Assembly: GCA_038232055.1 (NCBI GenBank)
Contig: JBBSIN010000024.1
Span: 1 to 32,830, forward strand
Source of the DNA: JBBSIN01 sp038232055
Lineage (GTDB): Bacteria > Actinomycetota > Actinomycetes > JADGOV01
Direction of reading: 5' to 3'
Length of the DNA stretch: 32,830 nt
The position numbers and the translations under genes are program-made. Positions 1-6,871 of this stretch are shown piece after piece. Under the pieces are notes generated by a model. That model worked only from the letters and a program-made list of their open reading frames with translations. It did not search any database and was not told the DNA's origin. Each line of letters begins with the position of its first letter. The first letter of the stretch is position 1.

Positions 1-1
1 C

Positions 2-211
2 GACGTCACGAAGCGGTCGGCGATGGCGAAGCTGTTCGCGACCGAGGCCGCGCAGTACGTCGTCGACGCGGCGGTGCAGATCCACGGCGCCCGCGGGCTG
101 CAGCGCGGGCACCTGCTCGAACACCTCTACCGCGAGGTGCGCGCGCCTCGGATCTACGAGGGCGCGACCGAGGTCCAGCGCACCATAATCGCTCGGGAGC
201 TCTACCGCTGA
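2..211 (+). CDS. Acyl-CoA dehydrogenase, C-terminal fragment (5' end outside window)
   Basis: Only the last 69 codons are present; the frame is open to the left edge. The tail contains the acyl-CoA dehydrogenase C-terminal signature: a helix with AAQYVVDAAVQIHGARG, then RIYEGATEVQRTIIARELYR at the terminus. In this family the segment closes the active site and contacts FAD of the neighbouring subunit, and the enzyme makes the alpha,beta-double bond in acyl-CoA. Substrate chain length cannot be judged from this piece. An enoyl-CoA hydratase-like gene lies 1.1 kb away on the other strand, which loosely fits fatty or branched acyl-CoA breakdown. The stop codon sits in the first unit of a 16-bp tandem repeat. 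Confidence 0.9.
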   Translation, partial: DVTKRSAMAKLFATEAAQYVVDAAVQIHGARGLQRGHLLEHLYREVRAPRIYEGATEVQRTIIARELYR

Positions 212-247
212 GGTTCTCCACCGCTGAGGTTCTCCACCGCTGAGGTT
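204..247. repeat. 16-bp tandem repeat, about 2.75 copies
   Basis: The unit accgctgaggttctcc occurs at 204-219 and 220-235, followed by a partial copy (accgctgaggtt) at 236-247. The array starts in the last codons of the acyl-CoA dehydrogenase and runs into the 3' end of the convergent HAD gene (stop at 246-248). It looks like a recent slippage duplication between two convergent genes. Confidence 0.9.
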
Positions 248-905
248 ACGGCCCCGCGAGAATCCGGTCGGCGACCTCGCCGATGTCCGCCCCGACGACG
301 TCGGGCCGCGGCGCGAGCGGCGAGAGCACCTTGCCGGGGCGGGCCACGAACGCCGTCCGGCACCCGGCGGCGGCGGCGCCGGCGATGTCCCAGTCGTGGG
401 CCGCGATCAGCATGACCTCGCCGACGGGTACGCCGAGCCGCTCCGCCGCATGCCGATAGGGCTCCGGAGCCGGCTTGAGGCGGCGTACCGCGTCGGCCGA
501 GAGCACTTCCTCGAACAGGCTCCGGATCCCGGCCGCCCGCAGCTGGCGCTCGCCCACTTCGGCGGTGGAGTTGGTCAGCGTGGCGAGCCGGCAGCCGGCG
601 TCGCCGAGGCGGCGTAGCGATTCCAGGACCTCCGGATGCGGCGGCAAGCGGGTCATCCCGGCGCGGACGGCGTCGGCGTCGACCGGCACGCCGTGCCGTT
701 CCCCGAGAGCCCGCAGGGCCGCGGCCCCGCAGCTGCCGAAGTCGGCGTAGTTGCCGGTGATCGTCGTCGTGAAGGCCAGCTTGAGCATCTCCGCGAACCA
801 CTCCTGGCGCGCCGACGCACTGCCGAAGATGCGCTCGAAGACCGGGTCGAGCACGCCGAGGTCGAGCAGTGTCTCGTTCACGTCGAAGACGAGGACCGGG
901 GGCAT
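246..905 (-). CDS. HAD-superfamily hydrolase, L-2-haloacid dehalogenase-like (type II)
   Basis: 219 aa, the usual size for type II haloacid dehalogenases. The HAD motifs are visible in order: nucleophile Asp8 in VFDVNETLLD; motif II TLTNST near 109-114; motif III Lys144 in RRLKPAPEPY with Tyr150; and the motif IV region AAHDWD at 168-173. By analogy, Asp8 attacks C2 of a 2-halo acid and the ester is hydrolysed with inversion. Against the archetype, the Ser and Asn after motif III appear as Ala168 and His170, as in many annotated 'haloacid dehalogenase type II' proteins whose true substrate is unknown. It starts 10 bp downstream of the RidA-like gene, probably in one transcript with it and the hydratase. 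A cytosolic hydrolase is secure; dehalogenation is not. Confidence 0.85.
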   Translation of the reverse strand: MPPVLVFDVNETLLDLGVLDPVFERIFGSASARQEWFAEMLKLAFTTTITGNYADFGSCGAAALRALGERHGVPVDADAVRAGMTRLPPHPEVLESLRRLGDAGCRLATLTNSTAEVGERQLRAAGIRSLFEEVLSADAVRRLKPAPEPYRHAAERLGVPVGEVMLIAAHDWDIAGAAAAGCRTAFVARPGKVLSPLAPRPDVVGADIGEVADRILAGP

Positions 906-914
906 GGGGAGGAT

Positions 915-1328
915 CTACCGCTCGGGCACGACGGCCACACCAACCAGCTCGACCAACGCCGCCGGGTCGAAGAGTTCGGTCACCCCGAAAAGCGCCGTCG
1001 CCGGATAGTGCCGGCCCAGATGCCGTTGGTACGCCGCGCCCAGCTCGGTCAACGCTGCCCGGTACGACGCGACGTCGGTCGTGTAGATGTGCAGTGACAC
1101 GAGGTGCTCCGGCTCGCCGCCGGCTGCCTGCAACGCCGTGACGACGTTGGCGGCCGCGCGGTCGAGCTGCTCGGGCAGCGTCGTACCGACCAGCGCGCCG
1201 GACGCGTCGTGGGCCGTCTGGCCGCCGAGCACGACGAGGCGCCCGGCAGCAGCGGCGACGGCGTGGGCGAAACCCACCGGCGGCGCCAGGCCGGGTGGGT
1301 TGACGATGTGGTGCGGGGTCGGCGTCAC
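915..1328 (-). CDS. RidA/YjgF/UK114-like family protein
   Basis: 137 aa from a GTG at 1328, five bases past the hydratase stop, implying translational coupling; a longer reading to 1400 would overlap that gene. RidA proteins are small trimeric enzymes that hydrolyse reactive enamine/imine intermediates of amino-acid metabolism. Family features are LVVLGGQTAHDASGALVG near 29-46, the helix LDRAAANVVTALQAAGGEPEHLVS, and TELGAAYQRHLG. The active-site segment is unusual: canonical members read (F/Y)PAR, giving the substrate-binding Arg, whereas here it is HYPATALFGV, with Thr in that place. Subgroups of the superfamily lacking this Arg do not act as imine deaminases, so RidA activity should not be assumed. 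The hydratase neighbour suggests an acyl-CoA or amino-acid catabolic role. Confidence 0.85.
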   Translation of the reverse strand: MTPTPHHIVNPPGLAPPVGFAHAVAAAAGRLVVLGGQTAHDASGALVGTTLPEQLDRAAANVVTALQAAGGEPEHLVSLHIYTTDVASYRAALTELGAAYQRHLGRHYPATALFGVTELFDPAALVELVGVAVVPER

Positions 1329-1332
1329 CCGG

Positions 1333-2160
1333 TCACCGGCCGGTCCACCGGGGCTTGCGCTTCTCGCTGAACGCCGCGTGGAACTCCTCGTGGTCCGCAC
1401 CGGTCATGAGCAGGGCCTGGGTCATCGCCTCGAGCTCGATGGAGCTGCCGAGGTCCATGTCGAGCTCTCTGGTGAGCAACGCCTTCGTCGCGGAGTAGGC
1501 GAACGTCGGCCCGTCGGCGAGCCGGCGCGCCAGCTCGGTCGCCCGGTCCAGCAGCTCCGGGTCGTCGACGACGGCGGTGGCGAGGCCGACGTCGTACGCC
1601 CGCTGCGCGTCGACCCGGTCACCGAGCAGGAGCAGCTCGGTGGCCCGGCCGAAGCCGATCACCCGTGGCAGCAGGTACGCCGAACCCATGTCCGCACCGG
1701 CGAGACCGACCCTGGTGAACAGGAAAGCGAACGACGCCGAGCTGGCGAGCAGCCGCAGATCCGCCGCGAGGGCGATGACCGCCCCGGCCCCGGCCGCCGT
1801 ACCGTTGACCGCCGCCACGATCGGCAGCGGGCACTCGCGCATCGCCTGCACCACGGCGCCGGTCATGCGGGTGAAGTCGAGCAGATCACGGCTGTCGCGC
1901 TCGAGCAGGTCGCCGATGATCGCGTCGACGTCACCGCCGGAACAGAAACCCTTGCCGCTGCCGGTGAGGACCAACACGCGTACGTCGTCGCGGTGCGGCA
2001 GCTCGCGGAGCAAGTCGCGCAGGTCGGCGTAGACGTCGTACGTCAAGGCATTGAGCCGGTCCGGCCGGTCGAAGGTGAGCGTGGCGAGCCCGTCGTCGAC
2101 CTCGAAACGGAAGTGCCGCCATTCGGAGGTCAGCGCCGCCGAAGCGCGGAACGGGCTCAT
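1333..2160 (-). CDS. Enoyl-CoA hydratase/isomerase (crotonase) family protein
   Basis: 275 aa from the ATG at 2160. Crotonase-fold motifs are clear: LTFDRPDRLNALTYDVY (29-44), the oxyanion/CoA loop GKGFCSGGDVDAI (69-81), and AAVNGTAAGAGAVIALAADLRL (116-137) with the second oxyanion glycine. The active-site segment is RVGLAGADMGSAYLLPRVIG (150-169), placing Asp157 where many hydratases have Glu. That pattern resembles PaaG-like isomerases/hydratases in aromatic or branched acyl-CoA catabolism. The reaction would be water addition to, or isomerisation of, an unsaturated acyl-CoA in the cytosol. It is the first gene of a minus-strand run with the RidA-like and HAD genes. Exact substrate unknown. 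Confidence 0.9.
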   Translation of the reverse strand: MSPFRASAALTSEWRHFRFEVDDGLATLTFDRPDRLNALTYDVYADLRDLLRELPHRDDVRVLVLTGSGKGFCSGGDVDAIIGDLLERDSRDLLDFTRMTGAVVQAMRECPLPIVAAVNGTAAGAGAVIALAADLRLLASSASFAFLFTRVGLAGADMGSAYLLPRVIGFGRATELLLLGDRVDAQRAYDVGLATAVVDDPELLDRATELARRLADGPTFAYSATKALLTRELDMDLGSSIELEAMTQALLMTGADHEEFHAAFSEKRKPRWTGR

Positions 2161-2257
2161 GGAGCGAACCCTAACGAGGCTCCGTCTCGGACCGGTCAGG
2201 GTCCCTCGCTCCGTCAAGCTCGTGGTACGTCGCCATGCAACCGGCGCCCGCAGCACC

Positions 2258-2932
2258 TCACCAGGCGTGACCCGGCTCCGGCGACCGCGGCGTGCCGATC
2301 CACCGCTCGCCCGGCGCCGGCTGCGAGTGTCGGATCGTCACGCTCATCCGGGCGCCGGCGACCGCGGACTGCTTCGGCACGGTGTGCTCCCACTCGTGCT
2401 GGCAGGCGCCGCCCATGACCACGAGGTCGCCGTGCCCTGGGCGCAGCTCGCGCGCGACCCGCCCGGTCCCCTTCGGTCGCAACAGGAAGCGGCGGCGGGA
2501 ACCCAACGACACGGTGGCGACGAGCGGGTTCGTCACGACCTTCGCGTTGCGGTCGCCGTGCCACGCGACGCTGTCTGCGCCGTCCCGGTAGAGGTTGACC
2601 CAGATCCGGTCGAAGCTCACGGCGTACCGCTCGGAGAGCGCCGTCGCCATCGCCGCCAGCGGTCTCGGGACGTCGTCGACATCGGTCGACCAACCGGCCG
2701 TCAGCCGCGGCTCGAGGACCTTCCGGTCGTACATGTGCACCTCCCGCTGCTGCCACCGGCCGTCCGTCAGCAGCTGGCCGAAGAGCTCATCGGAGCCGGC
2801 CAGCCAGTCGGGGGCGTAGTCGACCCAGGAGCGCTCGTCGAGGTCGATCCTGCGCAGCCCGGCAAAGGAGACATCGACGACAGGCGGGCCGTCGGCGAAG
2901 AGCGACGCCTGCCCGGCGAGCTCGGGCATCAT
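2258..2932 (-). CDS. AlkB-like alpha-ketoglutarate/Fe(II) dioxygenase
   Basis: 224 aa from ATG at 2932 (a second ATG follows at 2929). The frame continues upstream, but that part lies antisense to the lipoprotein gene. AlkB enzymes oxidatively demethylate alkylated bases (1-methyladenine, 3-methylcytosine) in DNA or RNA. The iron triad is visible as His125 and Asp127 in AWHGDRN and His183 in WEHTVPK; the 2-oxoglutarate Arg pair is in ARMSVTIR (Arg195, Arg201). The NLYRDGADSVAWHGD and SLGSRRRFLLRPKG blocks resemble the ALKBH2/3-like group common in actinobacteria. It is divergent from the lipoprotein gene with about 80 bp between. I see no ada-type gene or SOS box nearby. Confidence 0.92.
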   Translation of the reverse strand: MMPELAGQASLFADGPPVVDVSFAGLRRIDLDERSWVDYAPDWLAGSDELFGQLLTDGRWQQREVHMYDRKVLEPRLTAGWSTDVDDVPRPLAAMATALSERYAVSFDRIWVNLYRDGADSVAWHGDRNAKVVTNPLVATVSLGSRRRFLLRPKGTGRVARELRPGHGDLVVMGGACQHEWEHTVPKQSAVAGARMSVTIRHSQPAPGERWIGTPRSPEPGHAW

Positions 2933-3010
2933 GGCCACAACATCCGTCGCGGCGGCCCGGAAACCGGCATGATGAATACGGTACGTCCGGTCGAATCGAA
3001 GGGGTTCCCG

Positions 3011-3820
3011 ATGCGTCACGCCGTCCGGTTCGCGGCCGTCGCCGCGCTGGCGCTCACCGCTGCCTGTGGCGGCTCGTCGAAGAGCCCGGGCAGCACCGCG
3101 GGCGGGACCAGCCCCAAGGCGGCCCGGCCGGTCGACGCGGTCGCGCTCGTGACGCAGGCCCAGTCGAAGACGATCGCCAAGGGGTCCTCCCGCTTCACCT
3201 CGGCCACCACCTCGACGAGCGGTTTCCGAGTGAACGCCACCGGCGCGTTCGACTACCGCACCGGCAACGGGATGATCTCCCAGACTGTCGCCACCGGCGG
3301 ACGAAACACCCAGCAGCAGATCCGGCTCGTGAACGGGATCGCGTACGTGTCGCTGCCGGCCCTGACCACCGGCAAGTTCTTCAAAATCGACTTGCGGTCG
3401 CTGTTGGGGCGCGGCGGGGCAGGTGGCGCCCTCGACCAAACCGCGCAGCTGCGGCTGCTGCTCGGCGCCGCCAAGTCACTGCATCCGGTGGACGCCGAGA
3501 CGGTCCGCGGCGTACCGACGACGCACTTCGCCGGCACCCTCGACGTGACGAAGGCGCTGTCGTCCATCAAGGACCCGAAACTCAAGCAGGGACTGCGGGG
3601 GTTGACGAGCGGCCTGCATCTGCCCAAGGAGTTGCCCGTCGACGTCTGGATCGACAAGGAGGGCCTGTGCCGTCGGGTGCGCGAGAGCTACGCACTGACG
3701 GCGCAGAAGATCGGCTCGACCACGATCCCGGCCTCGACCGCAACGACCACCAACGAGTACTTCGACTTCGGTACGCCGGTGCACGTCGCGGCCCCTCCCT
3801 CGAGCGCCGTGGTCGGCTGA
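3011..3820 (+). CDS. Lipoprotein, LppX/LprG-like fold suspected
   Basis: 269 aa. The signal peptide MRHAVRFAAVAALALTAAC ends in a lipobox, LTAAC, with the lipidated Cys19, so the mature protein is anchored outside the cytoplasmic membrane after a Ser/Gly-rich linker. The mature part has features of the actinobacterial LppX_LprAFG group: DAVALVTQAQSKTIAKGSSRF near the start (helix then first strands), YRTGNGMISQTV, VNGIAYVSLPAL, VRGVPTTHFAGTLDV and LPVDVWIDKEGLCRRV. These proteins form half-barrels that carry lipids or glycolipids; no substrate can be inferred here. The start at 3011 follows a gaagggg ribosome site; an in-frame ATG at 2972 is less likely because it would precede the signal peptide. 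Confidence 0.85.
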   Translation: MRHAVRFAAVAALALTAACGGSSKSPGSTAGGTSPKAARPVDAVALVTQAQSKTIAKGSSRFTSATTSTSGFRVNATGAFDYRTGNGMISQTVATGGRNTQQQIRLVNGIAYVSLPALTTGKFFKIDLRSLLGRGGAGGALDQTAQLRLLLGAAKSLHPVDAETVRGVPTTHFAGTLDVTKALSSIKDPKLKQGLRGLTSGLHLPKELPVDVWIDKEGLCRRVRESYALTAQKIGSTTIPASTATTTNEYFDFGTPVHVAAPPSSAVVG

Positions 3821-3896
3821 CCGTCGGCTAACCGCGCCAAGCGCTCGCTCTGACCCTCAACCAGCGGTGTGGAGCCCTGCGAGTGCTGGGGCACTT

Positions 3897-3922
3897 CCCC
3901 GGCTCCACGGTCCGCGCCGGGG
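3897..3922. terminator. GC-rich hairpin, possible terminator
   Basis: A perfect 7-bp stem, ccccggc (3897-3903) and gccgggg (3916-3922), with a 12-nt loop, lies in the 186-bp convergent gap between the lipoprotein gene and the ABC ATPase gene. There is no T-tract on either strand, as is common in high-GC actinobacteria. A weaker pair (gcgaccgg / ccggtcgc) lies further right at about 3952-4010. Nothing else was recognised in this gap. Confidence 0.35.
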
Positions 3923-4006
3923 CAGCCAACAGGGACCGGGAGGAGCTGACGCGACCGGGCGAGAATTGCTTGGCTGGCCACTGATGTGGAACGGGCCGGT
4001 CGCGCG

Positions 4007-4792
4007 TCAGGCGGTCGCCGCCCAGCGCTCGCCGAAGCGATCGAGCCGGAGCGGGAAGCCGAAGCATCTCGAGAGCGCCTGCGGGGTCAGCGTGTCCTCG
4101 ATCGGACCGGCCGCGACGGCCACTCCGCCCCGCAGCAGCAGGGCGTGCGTGAAACCGGCCGGAATCTCCTCCACGCGGTGAGTGACGAGGACGAGCGTCG
4201 GCGCCCCGGAATCGGCGGCGAGCCGCCCGAGGAAGCGCAGCAGGGCCTCGCGCGCCCCGAGGTCGAGACCGGCGGCCGGCTCGTCGAGGAGCAGCAGCTC
4301 GGGGTCGGCCATGAGCGCCCTGGCGATCGACACCCGCTTGCGCTCCCCCTCCGAGAGCCGACCGAACGGGCGCTCGACGAGCAGTCGAGCGCCCAGGCGA
4401 CTCAGCAGTTCTCGTGCCCGATCGTCGTCGGCCGGATCGGGAAGCTCGCGATCGCGACGGAGTGCGCCGTACGCCGCTGACACCACGACGTCGAGCACCC
4501 TTTGCTGCGGCGGTATCCGCTCCACGACCGCGGAGCTGGCCAACCCGACCTGTGACCGGAGGTCGGCGAGGTCACCGGCGCCGACCCGCTCACCGAGGAT
4601 GCGCACGACACCTCCAGAGGGCACGGTCACTGCACCGGCGACCTGCAGGAGTGTCGTCTTGCCCGCGCCGTTCGGACCGAGGACCGCCCACCGCTCCCCC
4701 TCGTGCACCGTCCAGTCGAGGCTGCGAAGAAGGGGGCGTCCGCCGCGGACGACAAGAACGCCGCGCAGGCTCAGGACTTGGTCGTCGCTCAC
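4007..4792 (-). CDS. Orphan ABC transporter ATP-binding protein
   Basis: 261 aa from a GTG at 4792; the frame is open further upstream but there it lies antisense to the zinc-ribbon gene. ABC ATPase motifs are complete: Walker A GPNGAGKTT near 38-46, Q-loop region RSQVGLAS, signature LSEGERKRVSIARAL, Walker B LLLLDEPAAGLD, and switch His in LVTHRVEEI. It would hydrolyse ATP as a homodimer or with a membrane partner. No permease or binding protein is adjacent. The short tail after the switch (ALLLRGGVAVAAGPIED) resembles iron-complex/molybdate-type import ATPases, so it may serve a permease elsewhere or act without a transporter. It is divergent from the next gene with 111 bp between. Confidence 0.88.
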   Translation of the reverse strand: MSDDQVLSLRGVLVVRGGRPLLRSLDWTVHEGERWAVLGPNGAGKTTLLQVAGAVTVPSGGVVRILGERVGAGDLADLRSQVGLASSAVVERIPPQQRVLDVVVSAAYGALRRDRELPDPADDDRARELLSRLGARLLVERPFGRLSEGERKRVSIARALMADPELLLLDEPAAGLDLGAREALLRFLGRLAADSGAPTLVLVTHRVEEIPAGFTHALLLRGGVAVAAGPIEDTLTPQALSRCFGFPLRLDRFGERWAATA

Positions 4793-4903
4793 GTGCTCCG
4801 ACGGTAGGCGAGCGGTCCGCGTTCGGGGTGGAGGCGCGCCTGCACGACGACGTACGGCGCGTCCGGCGTACTCGGCGGGCCGGTCCGGGCGAGACTGATC
4901 CCC

Positions 4904-5473
4904 ATGACGTCCGCAGCGCAGGCCGGTCGGCGGACCGACGTCGCCTCGGCGCCGCTCCCCAAGCGGTTCCGTAACAATCTCGTCGCCGACCACCTGCTCG
5001 CGGCGGTCCGCGCCATGCACCCGAGGGCCACGCCGCGGGCCTTTGTCGCGGAGTGGTGGGACGGAACGGCCTTCGTGCCGGCGCTGCTGGTCGACGTCGA
5101 GGGCCGTCGGGTGCGGGCGGTAACCGACTCGACCGGTACCGTCGCGCTGCTGCCGCGCTGGTCCTGGGCGGCGCGCCGGCGGCTCGCCCGCTCCCGGAAC
5201 CTGACCGGCGCCGCGGCGGCGGCGGGATGGCCTGCCGTTCCCGGGCGACCGCACGTCGCCGTGACTCCGGGTGGCCTCCCACGCACACCGCTGCTCTTCG
5301 AGGTGCAGGTCAAACGGCCGAGGCAGCAGCCGGGGCGTCCTGGTCCGCGCCCGCCGCTTCGAGTAACTACGGCCGTCGACTACCGGGCCTGCTCCCATAT
5401 CGGCTGTGGGGCGATCGTGCCGCTGCCCGCATCCGGCGACGACCCGCCGTGCCCGCGCTGTGGCCGCCGCTGA
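4904..5473 (+). CDS. Hypothetical protein with C-terminal zinc ribbon
   Basis: 189 aa, function not recognised. The N-terminal 100 residues look like a compact soluble domain (KRFRNNLVADHLLAAVRAMH, FVAEWWDGTAFVPALLVDVE, TVALLPRWSWAARRRL), followed by an Ala/Pro/Arg-rich linker. The C-terminus carries a likely zinc site: Cys and His in YRACSHIGCGAIVP, then CPRCGRR at the very end, four Cys in two CxxC-like pairs. This suggests a zinc ribbon for nucleic-acid or protein contact. No signal peptide or membrane segment. It is convergent with hutF, 39 bp apart. The ribosome site before the ATG is weak. Confidence 0.7.
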   Translation: MTSAAQAGRRTDVASAPLPKRFRNNLVADHLLAAVRAMHPRATPRAFVAEWWDGTAFVPALLVDVEGRRVRAVTDSTGTVALLPRWSWAARRRLARSRNLTGAAAAAGWPAVPGRPHVAVTPGGLPRTPLLFEVQVKRPRQQPGRPGPRPPLRVTTAVDYRACSHIGCGAIVPLPASGDDPPCPRCGRR

Positions 5474-5512
5474 ACCTGCCCGGGTCGCAGCCGACGCAGC
5501 CAAGGCGGTGCG

Positions 5513-6871
5513 TCACCGCCAGAGGGGTCGGATCGCGGCAGCCAGGGCGCGTCCGACGTTGCCGACCGCCAGGTGACGCCCGCCCTCGACGACCGGCCGC
5601 CCGGCCACGACGACATGGGACACATCCGCGGCCGTCGCTGTGAACACCGCGGTGGCCAGCGCGCTCGCCGAGTCGGCGCCCGCCGTCCGCGGGGTGTCGA
5701 GGCGCAGAACGGCGAAGTCGGCAGGGGCGCCAGCCCGGAGACGCCCCGCCTCGGGCCAGCCGAGCGCTCGCGCGCCGCTCTCGGTAGCAGCGCTCAGCAG
5801 CGCCTCGGCCGGGTGCGTCCCACGCCGCAGCGTCGCCAACCGCTCGTCGAGCTCGACGGCTCGGGCCTCCTCCAGCAGGTCGATGACGGCAGAGCTGTCG
5901 CTGCCTACGCACAGCGGCGACCCGGCCGCGGCCAGCGCTGCCGCCGGCCCCACCCCGTCCGCGAGGTCGCGTTCGGTCGTCGGGCAGAGGCATACCGCCG
6001 TGCCGCTATCCCCGAGCAAGGCGATGTCGGCCGCGTTCAGGTGGGTGGCGTGCACCGCCGTCGTGCCGCGGCCGAGGACGCCGTGGTCGGCCGACCAGGC
6101 CGCCGGTGTGCGTCCGGTCACCGCGAGGCAGGCCGAATTCTCGGCCGGCTGTTCGGACAGATGCAGATGCAGCGGCGCGCCGCGCTCCGCTGCCCACACC
6201 GCCACGGCGCTCATCGCGGCGGGCGGTACGGCACGCACGCTGTGGATCGCCGCCCCGACCCGCACGGTCGCCGAGCCCCGGACGGTCGCCGAGCCCCGGA
6301 ACTGCTCCGTCCGTGCCGCCCAGCCCTCGGCGTCGTGGTCGGTAAAGCGCAGCTGCGGCCCGGTGAGCGGGCGACCGTCGACGTCGGCCTGCAGGTAACA
6401 GGTGTCGAGAAGCGTGAGCCGCACGCCGGCGGCTGCAGCGGCAGCGATCAGGGCGTCGCCCATCGCGTTCGGGTCGGCGTACGACGCGCCGCCACGCTGA
6501 TGGTGCAGGTAGTGGAACTCGCCGACTGTGGTGATCCCGGCGAGGGCCATCTCCGCGTAGGTCGCCCGCGCGAGCGCCAGGTAGGAGTCGGGGTCGAGAC
6601 GGTCCGCGACGGCGTACATCCGCTTCCGCCAGGCCCAGAAGTCGCCGGCACCGGCGTGCGTGCGGCCGCGCAGCGCGCGGTGAAAGGCATGGGAGTGGGC
6701 GTTGACGAGGCCGGGGATCGTGAGACCGGGCAGCCGTACGGCGTCCGCCGGCACAGCTGCGTCCGCTGTCACCGTGACGAAGCGCTCGTCGTCGACCTCG
6801 AGCAGGACCCGTTCGGCCACGCCGGGGCCGCCGAGCCAGGCCATCTCGGCATGCCACCGCTTCACCGGCAC
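5513..6871 (-). CDS. hutF: Formimidoylglutamate deiminase (HutF)
   Basis: 452 aa amidohydrolase-superfamily enzyme. HutF converts N-formimidoyl-L-glutamate to N-formyl-L-glutamate and ammonia, the branch of histidine degradation that bypasses direct formamide release. Metal-site residues are visible: His59 and His61 in VNAHSHAFHRALRG, His237 in LHLHLSE, His274/His277 in HATHL, and Asp325 in VGSDSS. The DFWAWRKRMYAVADRLDPD and GEFHYLHHQ segments are typical of HutF. Its start overlaps the end of the upstream M20 amidohydrolase gene by 10 nt, so the two are translationally coupled. Residues 193-204 are a tandem GSATVR-GSATVR from an 18-bp duplication. hutH, hutU and hutI are not in the window. 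Family assignment is strong. Confidence 0.93.
   Translation of the reverse strand: MPVKRWHAEMAWLGGPGVAERVLLEVDDERFVTVTADAAVPADAVRLPGLTIPGLVNAHSHAFHRALRGRTHAGAGDFWAWRKRMYAVADRLDPDSYLALARATYAEMALAGITTVGEFHYLHHQRGGASYADPNAMGDALIAAAAAAGVRLTLLDTCYLQADVDGRPLTGPQLRFTDHDAEGWAARTEQFRGSATVRGSATVRVGAAIHSVRAVPPAAMSAVAVWAAERGAPLHLHLSEQPAENSACLAVTGRTPAAWSADHGVLGRGTTAVHATHLNAADIALLGDSGTAVCLCPTTERDLADGVGPAAALAAAGSPLCVGSDSSAVIDLLEEARAVELDERLATLRRGTHPAEALLSAATESGARALGWPEAGRLRAGAPADFAVLRLDTPRTAGADSASALATAVFTATAADVSHVVVAGRPVVEGGRHLAVGNVGRALAAAIRPLWR
6264..6299. repeat. 18-bp in-frame tandem duplication inside hutF
   Basis: acggtcgccgagccccgg at 6264-6281 is repeated exactly at 6282-6299. On the coding (minus) strand it gives two GSATVR hexapeptides (residues 193-198 and 199-204), just before the strand that precedes the His237 metal site. 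The exact nucleotide identity points to a recent event. Confidence 0.92.

Noticed and set aside
1087..2418. A long plus-strand reading frame (443 codons) across the RidA-like and enoyl-CoA hydratase genes
   Set aside because: It is antisense to two genes with clear family motifs and has low-complexity Arg/Pro/Gly-rich sequence typical of high-GC shadow frames.
2051..3010. N-terminal extension of the lipoprotein frame to position 2051
   Set aside because: It runs antisense through the AlkB gene and would bury the signal peptide and lipobox inside the protein.
4793..5503. Extension of the ABC ATPase frame upstream to 5503, as if a fused domain
   Set aside because: The extra sequence is antisense to the zinc-ribbon gene and low in complexity; the GTG at 4792 gives a normal ABC subunit.
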